A stretch of 64,000 bases of DNA from Rhizobiales bacterium Ga0077537 (GTDB lineage: Bacteria; Pseudomonadota; Alphaproteobacteria; Rhizobiales; Hyphomicrobiaceae), in assembly GCA_001464955.1 (NCBI GenBank), contig LNEM01000030.1:620001-684000 (forward strand), read 5' to 3'. The position numbers were made by a program, and so were the translations under genes. Position 1 is the first letter of the stretch; each line of letters starts with the position of its first letter. Shown one piece after another: positions 35,432-42,828 of the stretch. The notes beneath the pieces were generated by a model. The model was given only the letters and a program-made list of their open reading frames with translations. It was not told the origin of the DNA and did no database searches.

Positions 35432-37729
35432 TCACGACGTTCCGCGGGCCGCGAGGGCACCGACGATCCGTTCGGGTGTCATGGGCATTTTTGTCAGTCT
35501 GACGCCGATGGCGCGTCGCACTGCGTTCGCGACGGCGGCCGCGACCGGAACGATCGGCATCTCGCCGACGCCTCTGAGGCCATAGGGGACGCCGGGCACA
35601 GGCGTTTCGATGATGACGCAGTCGATGGCTGGTACGTCGAGGGCGGTCGGCATGCGGAAATCGAGCATGCTGGCGTTGCGCACGCGCCCGTCGGCGCCGT
35701 AGTCGATCGCCTCCGTCAACGCCCAGCCCAGCCCCTGCACGACACTGCCCTGCATCTGTCCTTCGACCGCCGTCGGGTTGAGCGCGCGGCCCACGTCCTG
35801 GAACGCGGTGTAGCGCAGGATCTCGACCCGTCCCGTCTCCGGATCGACCTCGACGTCGACGACGTGCGCGCCCACTTCGACGCCGAACGGCAGCTTCGTC
35901 GAGACCCCGCGTCCGATGACGGCGCCGTCGCTCAGCGTCTGGCGCATCAGTTCGCCGATGCTGATCGAACCCGCGAGCGCTCCGCCCGTGGCATGGAACA
36001 CGCCACGGGCATAGGACACGCCCGCCTCGGGGGCCTGCAGGCGCTCGGCAGCCCGGCGGCGCAATTGCGCGAGAGCGTCCTGGCAGGCGTCGACCACGGC
36101 GGCCGCCATCGTGCGCCCGACCCGGCTGCCCGCCGCCGCATCGGAATAGGCCGAAGCCTTGGTGTCGCCCATGACGACCGCGACGTCATCGACTTCGAGT
36201 TCGAGCTGCTCCGCCGCCACCTGTGCCATGGTGGTCCGCGTGCCGGAGATGTCGACCGTCCCCATCACGACGGCGACGCGACCGTCGCCACTGATGGTGA
36301 TCTGCGCCGCCGATGTCATCGACGTGCCACGCCAATAGCCGAGCGCCAGCCCACGCCCCCGCGGCAGGGCGCCCGCCGCCAGAGGCTCGGTCCAGCACGG
36401 ATGGCCCGCCACACGATCGAGAATGGTGGTGAGACCGATCGACGGAAATGGTGTCCCGACCGGCATCACGCTGCCCGTCACAGCGGCATTTTTCCGCCGG
36501 AACGCCAGCGGGTCCATGCCGAGGTTCAAGGACAGCTCGTCCATGACCTGCTCGACCGCGAACGCGGCCTGGATGCCGCCCGGTCCCCGATAGGCCTCGG
36601 TGCGCGGCTTGTTCGTCACCACGTCCATGCCCTCGAGGCGGATCGTGGGTGTCTGGTAGCAGGCGGTCGAAGCCTGCATGAGAAGCGTGGTCGCGGTGCC
36701 CGGAATGCCTCCCGTATCGACGAGGTAATGCCCGTCGATCGCTGTCAGCCGCCCGTCGCGCTCGGCTCCGACTTTCATTCTGATGCGAGCGCCGGCCGGT
36801 GGTCCCGACCCGCCTGCAAGCATCTCGGCCCGGCTCATCGTCATCTTGACCGGCCGCCCCGCGATCTGCGCGAGGCGGGCCGCCAGCGGTTCGACGTGCG
36901 TCGTGATCTTGCCGCCGAAGCCGCCGCCGATCTCGAGCGGCACGACCTTGAGCTTCGACTGCGCGAGCCCGAGAATGCCGGCGACTTGCGACTCGGTCTG
37001 GTGCGCGCCCTGTGTCGAGGCCCAGATCGTGACGTTGCCCTGCGGGTCCGCTTCCGCCACGCAGACGTGCGGTTCGATGTAGCCCTGGTGCCCGGTGTCC
37101 ACGTCGACGGCGATCTCGGCCGTCGCGGCGGCATTGGCCAGCGCCACGGCCGTATCGCCACGCTCGATCAGTGTCCGTGCGCCGGCATTGGGCGGAATAG
37201 TGGCCCCGGCGTCGAAGCCCTTGGCCTTGTGCTGCGGATGGAGCGCGGGCGCTCCGTCCGCCAGGGCATCCGCCATACTGATGACGGCGGGCAGCGCCCG
37301 ATACGTGACGTCGATCAGCGCCAGCGCCTCTTCCGCGACGTGCGCATCGACGGCAGCCACGGCAGCGACGGGCTGCCCGACCCAGAGCACTGTGTCGCGC
37401 GCCATGGCAATGGTCGCCGCCACCCAGAGGTCGGCCCCGGTCTCGCCGAACGGGATGATCGTACCCGGCACGATCGTCGGGAAATCCTTCGCCGTCACGA
37501 CGGCCTTGACCCCCTTGAGGGCCAGCGCCCGCGACGTGTCGATGGCGAGTATGCGGGCGTGCGCGTGCGGGCTGCGTTTCACCGCGCCGATCAGAAGCCC
37601 TGGGCGGACGAGATCGCCCGCATAGATGGCGCGGCCGGTGACCCGTTCGCCGCCGTCGATCCGCGGCACGCGCTGCCCGATGATACGCGTTGCAGGAACC
37701 GGCTCTCCTGTCGCCTGTCCGTCGCTCAT
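35432..37729 (-). CDS. Xanthine dehydrogenase-family molybdopterin-binding (large) subunit
   Basis: 765 aa Mo-cofactor catalytic subunit. GQRVPRIDGGERVTGRAIYA at the N-terminus, EIGGGFGGKITTHVEPLAAR, the cofactor-side loop TEAYRGPGGIQAAFAVEQ and the catalytic Glu region YGLRGVGEMPIVPVAAAVAN. The AYRGPGG loop lacks the AYRCSFR of form I CO dehydrogenases, so carbon monoxide is not the expected substrate; aromatic heterocycles, aldehydes or other hydroxylations are open. Overlaps the Fe-S gene stop by 4 bases. Confidence 0.94.
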   Translation of the reverse strand: MSDGQATGEPVPATRIIGQRVPRIDGGERVTGRAIYAGDLVRPGLLIGAVKRSPHAHARILAIDTSRALALKGVKAVVTAKDFPTIVPGTIIPFGETGADLWVAATIAMARDTVLWVGQPVAAVAAVDAHVAEEALALIDVTYRALPAVISMADALADGAPALHPQHKAKGFDAGATIPPNAGARTLIERGDTAVALANAAATAEIAVDVDTGHQGYIEPHVCVAEADPQGNVTIWASTQGAHQTESQVAGILGLAQSKLKVVPLEIGGGFGGKITTHVEPLAARLAQIAGRPVKMTMSRAEMLAGGSGPPAGARIRMKVGAERDGRLTAIDGHYLVDTGGIPGTATTLLMQASTACYQTPTIRLEGMDVVTNKPRTEAYRGPGGIQAAFAVEQVMDELSLNLGMDPLAFRRKNAAVTGSVMPVGTPFPSIGLTTILDRVAGHPCWTEPLAAGALPRGRGLALGYWRGTSMTSAAQITISGDGRVAVVMGTVDISGTRTTMAQVAAEQLELEVDDVAVVMGDTKASAYSDAAAGSRVGRTMAAAVVDACQDALAQLRRRAAERLQAPEAGVSYARGVFHATGGALAGSISIGELMRQTLSDGAVIGRGVSTKLPFGVEVGAHVVDVEVDPETGRVEILRYTAFQDVGRALNPTAVEGQMQGSVVQGLGWALTEAIDYGADGRVRNASMLDFRMPTALDVPAIDCVIIETPVPGVPYGLRGVGEMPIVPVAAAVANAVRRAIGVRLTKMPMTPERIVGALAARGTS

Positions 37730-38211
37730 GGGGTGCCTCCCGGCGCGCGCATCCGCTCGGCTGCGACGGCGATGGCGTGCACGATCTTGTCGTAGCCCGT
37801 ACAGCGGCAGATGTTGCCGGCGATCGCGTGCCGGATCTCATGCTCGTCGGGCGATAGGTTCTCGCCGAGCAGCGAGATCGCCGAAAGCACGATGCCGGGC
37901 GTGCAGAACCCGCATTGGGTGCCGCCGTGCTCGATCAGCGCCGCCTGCACCGGATGCAGCGTGTTGCCGTCGGCGACGCCTTCGATGGTGGTGATCCGGG
38001 CGCCGTCCGCCTCCTGCGCGAGCACGAGGCAGGCACAGACCGGTGCGCCATTCATGAGCACGGTGCAGGTCCCGCAATTGCCGTTGCTGCAGCCTTCCTT
38101 CGTGCCCGTCAGCCCGAGTCGGTCGCGCAGGTAGACGAGAAGCGTGTCTCGCGGATCGGCGATGCCGTCCCGCGCCTCACCATTGACCTCGGATCTCACG
38201 ATGCTCGTCAT
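37726..38211 (-). CDS. (2Fe-2S)-binding subunit of the molybdenum hydroxylase
   Basis: 161 aa electron-transfer subunit. N-terminal plant-type ferredoxin cluster ligands GCSNGNCGTCTVLMNG followed by C in PVCACL, and C-terminal helical 2Fe-2S domain with GGTQCGFCTPGIVLS and NICRCTGYDKI. Complete set of eight cysteines seen. Middle gene of the FAD - Fe-S - Mo order with ATGA overlaps on both sides. Confidence 0.96.
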   Translation of the reverse strand: MTSIVRSEVNGEARDGIADPRDTLLVYLRDRLGLTGTKEGCSNGNCGTCTVLMNGAPVCACLVLAQEADGARITTIEGVADGNTLHPVQAALIEHGGTQCGFCTPGIVLSAISLLGENLSPDEHEIRHAIAGNICRCTGYDKIVHAIAVAAERMRAPGGTP

Positions 38212-39086
38212 GCCGCGGCCTTCCGCTGTTCGGCGTCCATCAGGGCGGCAGAGAGCGCGCGTCGCGTCAGCACGTCGGCGAGATGGCGACGGTAGTCGGC
38301 CGACCCTCGGGTATCGGAGATCGGCTTGGCCTCCCCGGCCGCCATGCGTGCTGCGTCGCGGATGGTCTGATCGTCGGCCGCCCGCCCCGCGAGAAACGCC
38401 TCCGCCGCTCGGCAGCGCACCGGCGTCGGGCCAACCGACGCGAGCACGATGCGAGCGTCCGCGATCGTGCCGTCGGCGGCCATCGTCACCGACACGCCAG
38501 ATCCCGCGATGGCGATGTCCATTTCGCGACGCGGCGTGAACCGGAGATAATAGGCGCCCGATCGCGTGCCCCGGGCCGGGAGGTGGATCGAAACCAGTAT
38601 CTCGCCGGGTGCGAGCGACACGCGCCCAGGGGATTGCGCCATATCCTCGACCGGCAGTGTCCGTCGACCACCCGGTCCCGCGATCTCGCCCGTAGCACCG
38701 AGCGCGACGAGCAGCGGCACCGCATCCGCCGAGGGCGCGGCGTTGCACACGTTGCCGCCGAGCGTCGCGCGCGACTGGATCTGCAGGCTTCCGATCAGCC
38801 GCGCCGACTGGACGAGTGCGCCATGTTCAGCCATCAACCCGGCATGACCGCCGAGGGCTCGGATGCTCGCAGCGGCGCCGATCCGCCACCCCCCGTCCGG
38901 CCCGCGCGCGATGGCGACCATCTCCGGAATCGCCTTGACGTCGACGACGATGGAGGCCGTGCGGCGGCCTTCCTTGAGCTGGGCGATGAGGTCCGTCCCG
39001 CCGGCAAGCACGCGCGCGCCGCGCTGCATCAGCAGCGCCGTGGCGTCCTCGACGCGTCGTGGCCTCTCGTAGGCGAACGGTTGCAT
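38208..39086 (-). CDS. FAD-binding medium subunit of the molybdenum hydroxylase (CoxM-like)
   Basis: 292 aa. FAD-binding motifs ARVLAGGTDLIAQLKEG near residue 30 and SRATLGGNVCNAAPSADAVP near residue 105, then the CO_deh_flav_C domain ending near SAALMDAEQ. Passes electrons from the Fe-S subunit to an acceptor. ATG 39086 starts MQPFAYERP, the family opening; extra upstream codons are antisense to the HAD gene. First gene of the five-gene minus-strand operon. Confidence 0.94.
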   Translation of the reverse strand: MQPFAYERPRRVEDATALLMQRGARVLAGGTDLIAQLKEGRRTASIVVDVKAIPEMVAIARGPDGGWRIGAAASIRALGGHAGLMAEHGALVQSARLIGSLQIQSRATLGGNVCNAAPSADAVPLLVALGATGEIAGPGGRRTLPVEDMAQSPGRVSLAPGEILVSIHLPARGTRSGAYYLRFTPRREMDIAIAGSGVSVTMAADGTIADARIVLASVGPTPVRCRAAEAFLAGRAADDQTIRDAARMAAGEAKPISDTRGSADYRRHLADVLTRRALSAALMDAEQRKAAA

Positions 39087-39178
39087 GCTATGACCTTGCC
39101 GAACCCGGTTCCAAGGCCGCGATCTTGGCCCCTTGCCGGCGGCTCGGCAACCAGGAAGCAAAGGCTTCGGTCCCACCC

Positions 39179-40048
39179 ATGTCGCATGTCCCGCCGATCA
39201 TCGAGAGCTGCGCTGCCTTGCTGGCGCGCTACGACGTACTCTTCTGTGATGTCTGGGGCGTGGTTCACGACGGCCGGCGCGCGTTTCCCGAGGCGAACGA
39301 AGCCCTCTCGGCGTTCCGCGCACAGGGCGGCACGGTGATCCTCGTCTCGAACGCCCCCACGCCATCCGAGAACGTCGCCCGCGTGCTCGACGAGAAGGGC
39401 GTGGTGCGCGACGCCTGGGATCGGATCGTCTCGTCCGGCGATCTGGCCTTGTCCCACATTCGCGCACGTGGCTGGCAGCGCCTCCACATCATCGGCCCCG
39501 AGCGGCGTGACCGGGCCTTCTTTGCCGCAGTCGGCGCGCCCTCCGTTCCGGTCGCCGACGCGGACGCCATCGCGTGCACCGGCCTCGTCGACGATCGCAA
39601 CGAGACGGCCGAACACTATCGGCCCCTTCTCGCCGCAGCCGTGGCGCGCGGCCTGCACCTCGTATGTGCGAACCCCGATCTGGTGGTCCACGTCGGCGAC
39701 GACCTGTTGCCGTGCGCTGGCGCCATAGGCGCCCTCTACGAGGAACTCGGCGGCGAGGTGTTCTGGGCCGGCAAGCCGTTCCCGGTCGCCTACGAGACGG
39801 CCATGGAAAGTGCTGCCGCCATCCGCGGTGGCGCCCTCGCGCCCGACCACGTGCTGGTCATCGGCGATTCCATGCGAACCGATCTGGCGGGAGCCGCGCG
39901 CGCCGGCGTCGATGCGCTGTTCATCGCATCGGGCATTCATCGCGACGAGGTGATGGTCGAGGGGCGCATCGATCAACGCCGACTGGGTCGGTTGTTCGCA
40001 CCGGGATCGCCAGGGGCTGTCGCCGTGTCCACGGGGCTCCGGCCATAG
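39179..40048 (+). CDS. HAD-superfamily class IIA hydrolase (TIGR01459-like)
   Basis: 289 aa NagD-like HAD protein. Motif I is FCDVWGVVHDG, with the nucleophile Asp but Trp where most HAD phosphatases have the acid/base Asp. Motif II LVSNAPTP, then C2 cap, Lys in WAGKPFPVAYE and motif IV HVLVIGDSMRTDLAGAARAG. The Trp variant is shared by this subfamily, as far as I recall, so it is not decay. Substrate unknown. Divergent from the molybdenum hydroxylase operon. Confidence 0.88.
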   Translation: MSHVPPIIESCAALLARYDVLFCDVWGVVHDGRRAFPEANEALSAFRAQGGTVILVSNAPTPSENVARVLDEKGVVRDAWDRIVSSGDLALSHIRARGWQRLHIIGPERRDRAFFAAVGAPSVPVADADAIACTGLVDDRNETAEHYRPLLAAAVARGLHLVCANPDLVVHVGDDLLPCAGAIGALYEELGGEVFWAGKPFPVAYETAMESAAAIRGGALAPDHVLVIGDSMRTDLAGAARAGVDALFIASGIHRDEVMVEGRIDQRRLGRLFAPGSPGAVAVSTGLRP

Positions 40049-40069
40049 CCGGGACCGTGCCTCCCGGAA

Positions 40070-40489
40070 CTACCAGTCTCCGACGCGCCCTCGGCCTTTC
40101 TTGACGTCGCTGCGCCGCGACTTGCCGTCGAGCCGCCGCTCCTTCGAAGCTTTCGTCGGGCGCGTCTTGACCCTCGGCTTCGGCACCTTCGTCGCTTCGA
40201 CGACGAGTTCATGGAGCCGCTCCCGTGCGTCGGCCCGGTTCTGCTCCTGGGTCCGGAATCGATCGGCCCGGATGACCAGCACGCCCTCTTTGGTCAGCCG
40301 CCGCCCGGCGAGCCGAACGAGCCGCGCCCGGACGCTTGGTGGCAGGCTCGGCGACTGGCGCACATCGAACCGCAGCTCGACGGCCGTCGAGACCTTGTTG
40401 ACGTTCTGCCCGCCGGGGCCGGACGCCCGGACGAATGTCTCCTCGAGTTCCTCCTCCGGGATCTCTGGCGTGCCCGTCGAACCGGTCAT
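40070..40489 (-). CDS. arfB: Alternative ribosome-rescue factor / peptidyl-tRNA hydrolase ArfB
   Basis: 139 aa. The release-factor GGQ motif is in RASGPGGQNVNKVSTAVEL; the C-terminal tail KTRPTKASKERRLDGKSRRS is the basic extension that enters the mRNA channel of stalled ribosomes. Hydrolyses peptidyl-tRNA on non-stop complexes. Convergent with the HAD gene and 19 bases downstream of fabI on the same strand, so probably read from the fabI promoter. Confidence 0.95.
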   Translation of the reverse strand: MTGSTGTPEIPEEELEETFVRASGPGGQNVNKVSTAVELRFDVRQSPSLPPSVRARLVRLAGRRLTKEGVLVIRADRFRTQEQNRADARERLHELVVEATKVPKPRVKTRPTKASKERRLDGKSRRSDVKKGRGRVGDW

Positions 40490-40508
40490 CGGAAGCCGGA
40501 CCCCGCCA

Positions 40509-41354
40509 TCAGTCGCCCTTGGCCACGGAGATGTCCGGGGCTTCCTCGTTCTTCATGCCCTGGATGTGATAGCCGGCGTCCACATGATGCACCTCGCCGG
40601 TGACGGCACGGCCGAGGTCCGACAGCAGGTAGAGCGCCGAGCCGCCCACCTCCTCGATCGTGACCGTCCGCCGGAGCGCCGAATTGTATTCGTTCCACTT
40701 CAAAATGTAGCGGAAATCGGCGATGCCGGACGCTGCGAGGGTCTTGATGGGTCCCGCCGATATGGCATTGACCCGGATGTTCTGCTTTCCGAGATCGGCC
40801 GCGAGATACCGGACGCTCGCTTCGAGAGCGGCTTTCGCGACGCCCATGACGTTGTAGTGCGGCATCACTTTCTCGGCGCCGTAGTAGGTGAGCGTCAGAA
40901 TGGAGCCGCCGTCCGGCATGAGCGCCTCGGCCCGCTTGGCGAGCGCCGTCAGCGAATAGCAGGAGATCAGCATCGTCTGGACGAAGTTCTTCTCGCTCGT
41001 ATCGACGTAGCGCCCGTCGAGCTCCGTCTTGTCCGAGAAGGCGATCGCATGGACCAGAAAGTCGAGGCCGCCCCACTCCGCCTTGAGTGCCTCGAAGACG
41101 CTGTCGATCGAAGCGCTATCGGTCACGTCGCAGGGCAGCACGATCCGCGAGCCGAGTTCGGCGGCCAGCGGCTCGACCCGCTTTTTCAGCGCGTCACCCT
41201 GATAGGTGAAGGCGAGTTCCGCCCCCTGCGCCGCGCAGGCCTGCGAGATTCCCCAAGCGATCGACCGGTTGTTGGCGACACCCATGACAAGCCCGCGCTT
41301 CCCGCGCATGAGGCCGACGCCTGCACTGGCTCCATTCCCGCTCGCCGCTGTCAT
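40509..41354 (-). CDS. fabI: Enoyl-[acyl-carrier-protein] reductase (NADH) FabI
   Basis: 281 aa SDR-like enzyme of the last step of fatty-acid elongation. GLVMGVANNRSIAWGISQA is the FabI-type NAD motif; catalytic Tyr-x6-Lys is in YGAEKVMPHYNVMGVAKAAL; ISAGPIKTLAASGI is the substrate loop. In alphaproteobacteria fabI is often near fabA/fabB, which are not here. A 411-bp gap lies upstream. Confidence 0.96.
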   Translation of the reverse strand: MTAASGNGASAGVGLMRGKRGLVMGVANNRSIAWGISQACAAQGAELAFTYQGDALKKRVEPLAAELGSRIVLPCDVTDSASIDSVFEALKAEWGGLDFLVHAIAFSDKTELDGRYVDTSEKNFVQTMLISCYSLTALAKRAEALMPDGGSILTLTYYGAEKVMPHYNVMGVAKAALEASVRYLAADLGKQNIRVNAISAGPIKTLAASGIADFRYILKWNEYNSALRRTVTIEEVGGSALYLLSDLGRAVTGEVHHVDAGYHIQGMKNEEAPDISVAKGD

Positions 41355-41765
41355 GTCCGGCCGTCCTTTGGTGGTAATGCGCTCCGCTTGGCGGGACTTT
41401 ACACAATCGGAGGCCGGGGTCCAGACGCGCCGCCGCCTCGTCGATCGGGTCGCCGGCCCGTCGCGCTGCAGGTGCGACGCCGCCCTCGGCAGGCCGTGCG
41501 ATGCGAGCTGTCGCCGCCTAGATCGACAGCACCTTGTGGGGCTCTCGCTTGAACGCAGGTTCAGCCCATTGCTTGAAGGTGCGCGACGCCCGTCCGCTCT
41601 TGCCTTGCTCCAGATCCGTGATGTTTTCTCGCAACAGGTTGCGGTTTTTTGAATGAACGCCGAAGACAGAAATCTTTTTGCTAGTCAACAACGCTCGGGA
41701 ATGTGCGCATATTTTTTGGGTCCGGAATGATTCGGACGTCAACTGTTCGAAGAGGGAGAATGAGC
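41355..41765. other. Intergenic region between fabI and the 33-codon histone-like gene
   Basis: 411 bp. The first 270 bp are GC-rich and would hold the leftward fabI promoter. From about 41600 GC falls and A/T runs appear. A minus-strand frame 41518-41742 could encode 74 aa (ending KQWAEPAFKREPHKVLSI); codon bias is weak, no family recognised and no good ribosome-binding site, so it is not called. The plus strand carries an orphan hairpin terminator at 41630-41650. Confidence 0.6.
41630..41650 (+). terminator. Orphan intrinsic terminator upstream of the 33-codon gene
   Basis: CGCAA (41630-41634) and TTGCG (41639-41643) with loop CAGG, followed by GTTTTTT. No plus-strand gene lies upstream, since arfB and fabI point the other way. 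It may end a small RNA or an antisense transcript. Confidence 0.5.
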
Positions 41766-41867
41766 ATGGCTAAGGCAGCAGCGAAGAAGGCCCCCGCGAA
41801 GAAGGCAGCGGCTCCGGCGAAGAAGGCCCCCGCCGCGAAGAAGCCGGCGGCAAAGAAGAAGGGCTGA
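41766..41867 (+). CDS. 33-aa Lys/Ala/Pro-rich histone H1-like mini-protein
   Basis: ATG 41766 to TGA 41867. The peptide is built almost wholly of AAKKAPAKKA-type repeats (11 or more Lys, mostly Ala and Pro for the rest), like the tail of bacterial histone H1-like proteins. GGGAG at 41754-41758 lies 7 bases upstream of ATG 41766; ATG 41760 is in frame but too close to that site. A strong terminator closes the unit at 41956-41995. Likely binds nucleic acid by charge alone. Composition can inflate such calls, but the RBS, size and terminator fit a real gene. Confidence 0.62.
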   Translation: MAKAAAKKAPAKKAAAPAKKAPAAKKPAAKKKG

Positions 41868-42341
41868 GCGACGCCCGGGGAATTCGCGCCCCCGATTGGG
41901 CATCGGGGTCGCTCCTCCCGGCATCGACAAGCTTCTGGCGCGAATGCGCCACTCGAGACCGGATGCCGCTGGCGCGCTCCGGTCTTCTTTTTTTTGCGGT
42001 TGGGGATCCGACGACACCGCCCGACGTCTTGCGCCGAAGGCTCGCTCGTTGCGGAAATGATCTCGGCGCCGCGTCACGACCGATGGTGTCCATGTGACTC
42101 GCCATCTCGCCCCTCCGCATTGACCTGCGATGCGAAGCTGGCTATCCCGAGTCATTAGATTCATGGCCTTACGGTCGTTATCTCGCCAAAAAAATCAAAA
42201 AAAGTGATCTAATGATCTGAGATGACGCGAATCTTTACGACTCATTAACCTTGTAGATGGCAGCTTGGATTCAGCAAGACATGCTGATTCGTCCGGGCAG
42301 ACAAATCAGCCTTGCTTCTGGGAAAACGAAGGAGACTGAAA
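41868..42341. other. Intergenic region between the two histone-like genes
   Basis: 474 bp. Holds the terminator of the 33-codon gene (41956-41995) and, from about 42150, an AT-rich leader: inverted repeat CATTAGAT (42153-42160)/ATCTAATG (42207-42214) around two seven-A tracts (42188-42203), and CATTAACC at 42243-42250. No gene seen. Confidence 0.6.
41956..41995 (+). terminator. Strong intrinsic terminator after the 33-codon gene
   Basis: Perfect 8-bp stem AGACCGGA (41956-41963) with TCCGGTCT (41978-41985), an inner GCC/GGC pairing, then TC and eight T. It leaves a 3' untranslated stretch of about 90 nt, itself rich in inverted repeats. Confidence 0.85.
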
Positions 42342-42611
42342 ATGGCTGCTACTGCAAAGACGAAGACGACGAAGACCGCGAAGAAGCGCACCTCGGCTCG
42401 CAAGACCGTTGTGAAGGCTGCCAGCACGAAGCGCTCGGGCACCGCTCGCCGCGCCGTGAAGGCGACGAAGGTCGCGAAGGCTCCGAAGACCACGAAGGCT
42501 CGGGCCGCGAAGCCGGCTGCCAAGACCACCCGCGCCGTCAAGTCGGTGAAGAAGACGGTCAAGGCGAAGGCCAAGGCCCCCCGCGCTCGCAAGTCGGCCT
42601 CCAAGGCCTGA
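42342..42611 (+). CDS. Histone H1-like Lys/Ala-rich DNA-binding protein
   Basis: 89 aa, about one third Lys/Arg, with Ala, Thr, Ser and Val making up most of the rest. MAATAKTKTTKTAKKRTSAR opens the protein; repeats of the KATK, KAPK and AAKP kind run through to KSASKA. No folded domain; resembles eukaryotic H1 tails and bacterial Hc1/AlgR3-type proteins. Expected to compact or coat DNA or RNA. GAAGGAGACTG precedes ATG 42342; an upstream in-frame ATG (42312) lies in the leader and is not preferred. Confidence 0.82.
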   Translation: MAATAKTKTTKTAKKRTSARKTVVKAASTKRSGTARRAVKATKVAKAPKTTKARAAKPAAKTTRAVKSVKKTVKAKAKAPRARKSASKA

Positions 42612-42637
42612 ACTTCGAACGCCACGAATTTTGGCTA

Positions 42638-42735
42638 GGGGCCACGCCACTCGAGAGCGTGGACCCCGCGCCAGAATCCGAGATTTCTGGCTGGCATCTT
42701 GCCCACGAGGCAAGTGCCGGCCGAATTCTTTTATG
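42638..42735 (+). terminator. Three consecutive hairpins downstream of the H1-like gene
   Basis: Hairpin 1 pairs GGGGCCACGC (42638-42647) with GCGTGG-A-CCCC (42657-42667). Hairpin 2 pairs GCCAGAA (42670-42676) with TTCTGGC (42685-42691). Hairpin 3 pairs GGCATCTTGCC (42693-42703, one bulge) with GGCAAGTGCC (42709-42718), followed by TTCTTTTA. The last is terminator-like; the block lies between convergent genes and may serve both. Confidence 0.45.
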
Positions 42736-42828
42736 AGGCACCCGATTGTACGCCTTCGCGAACGGGCCGCGCCGCCTGCCACGGCCGGCATGGCTCCCGC
42801 CCGCTGAAGCGCGAGAGGCGGCTGCGAA

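Noticed and set aside
41518-41742. 74-aa minus-strand frame upstream of the mini-histone gene, ending KREPHKVLSI
   Set aside because: No ribosome-binding site, third-position GC lower than neighbours, N-terminal half unlikely-looking, and no family recognised. Mentioned only in the intergenic note.
41760-42735. Possible CRISPR or tandem-repeat array in the Lys/Ala-rich region
   Set aside because: The repeated GAAGAAGGC-like units are codon repeats of Lys-Lys-Ala; there are no constant repeats with unique spacers.
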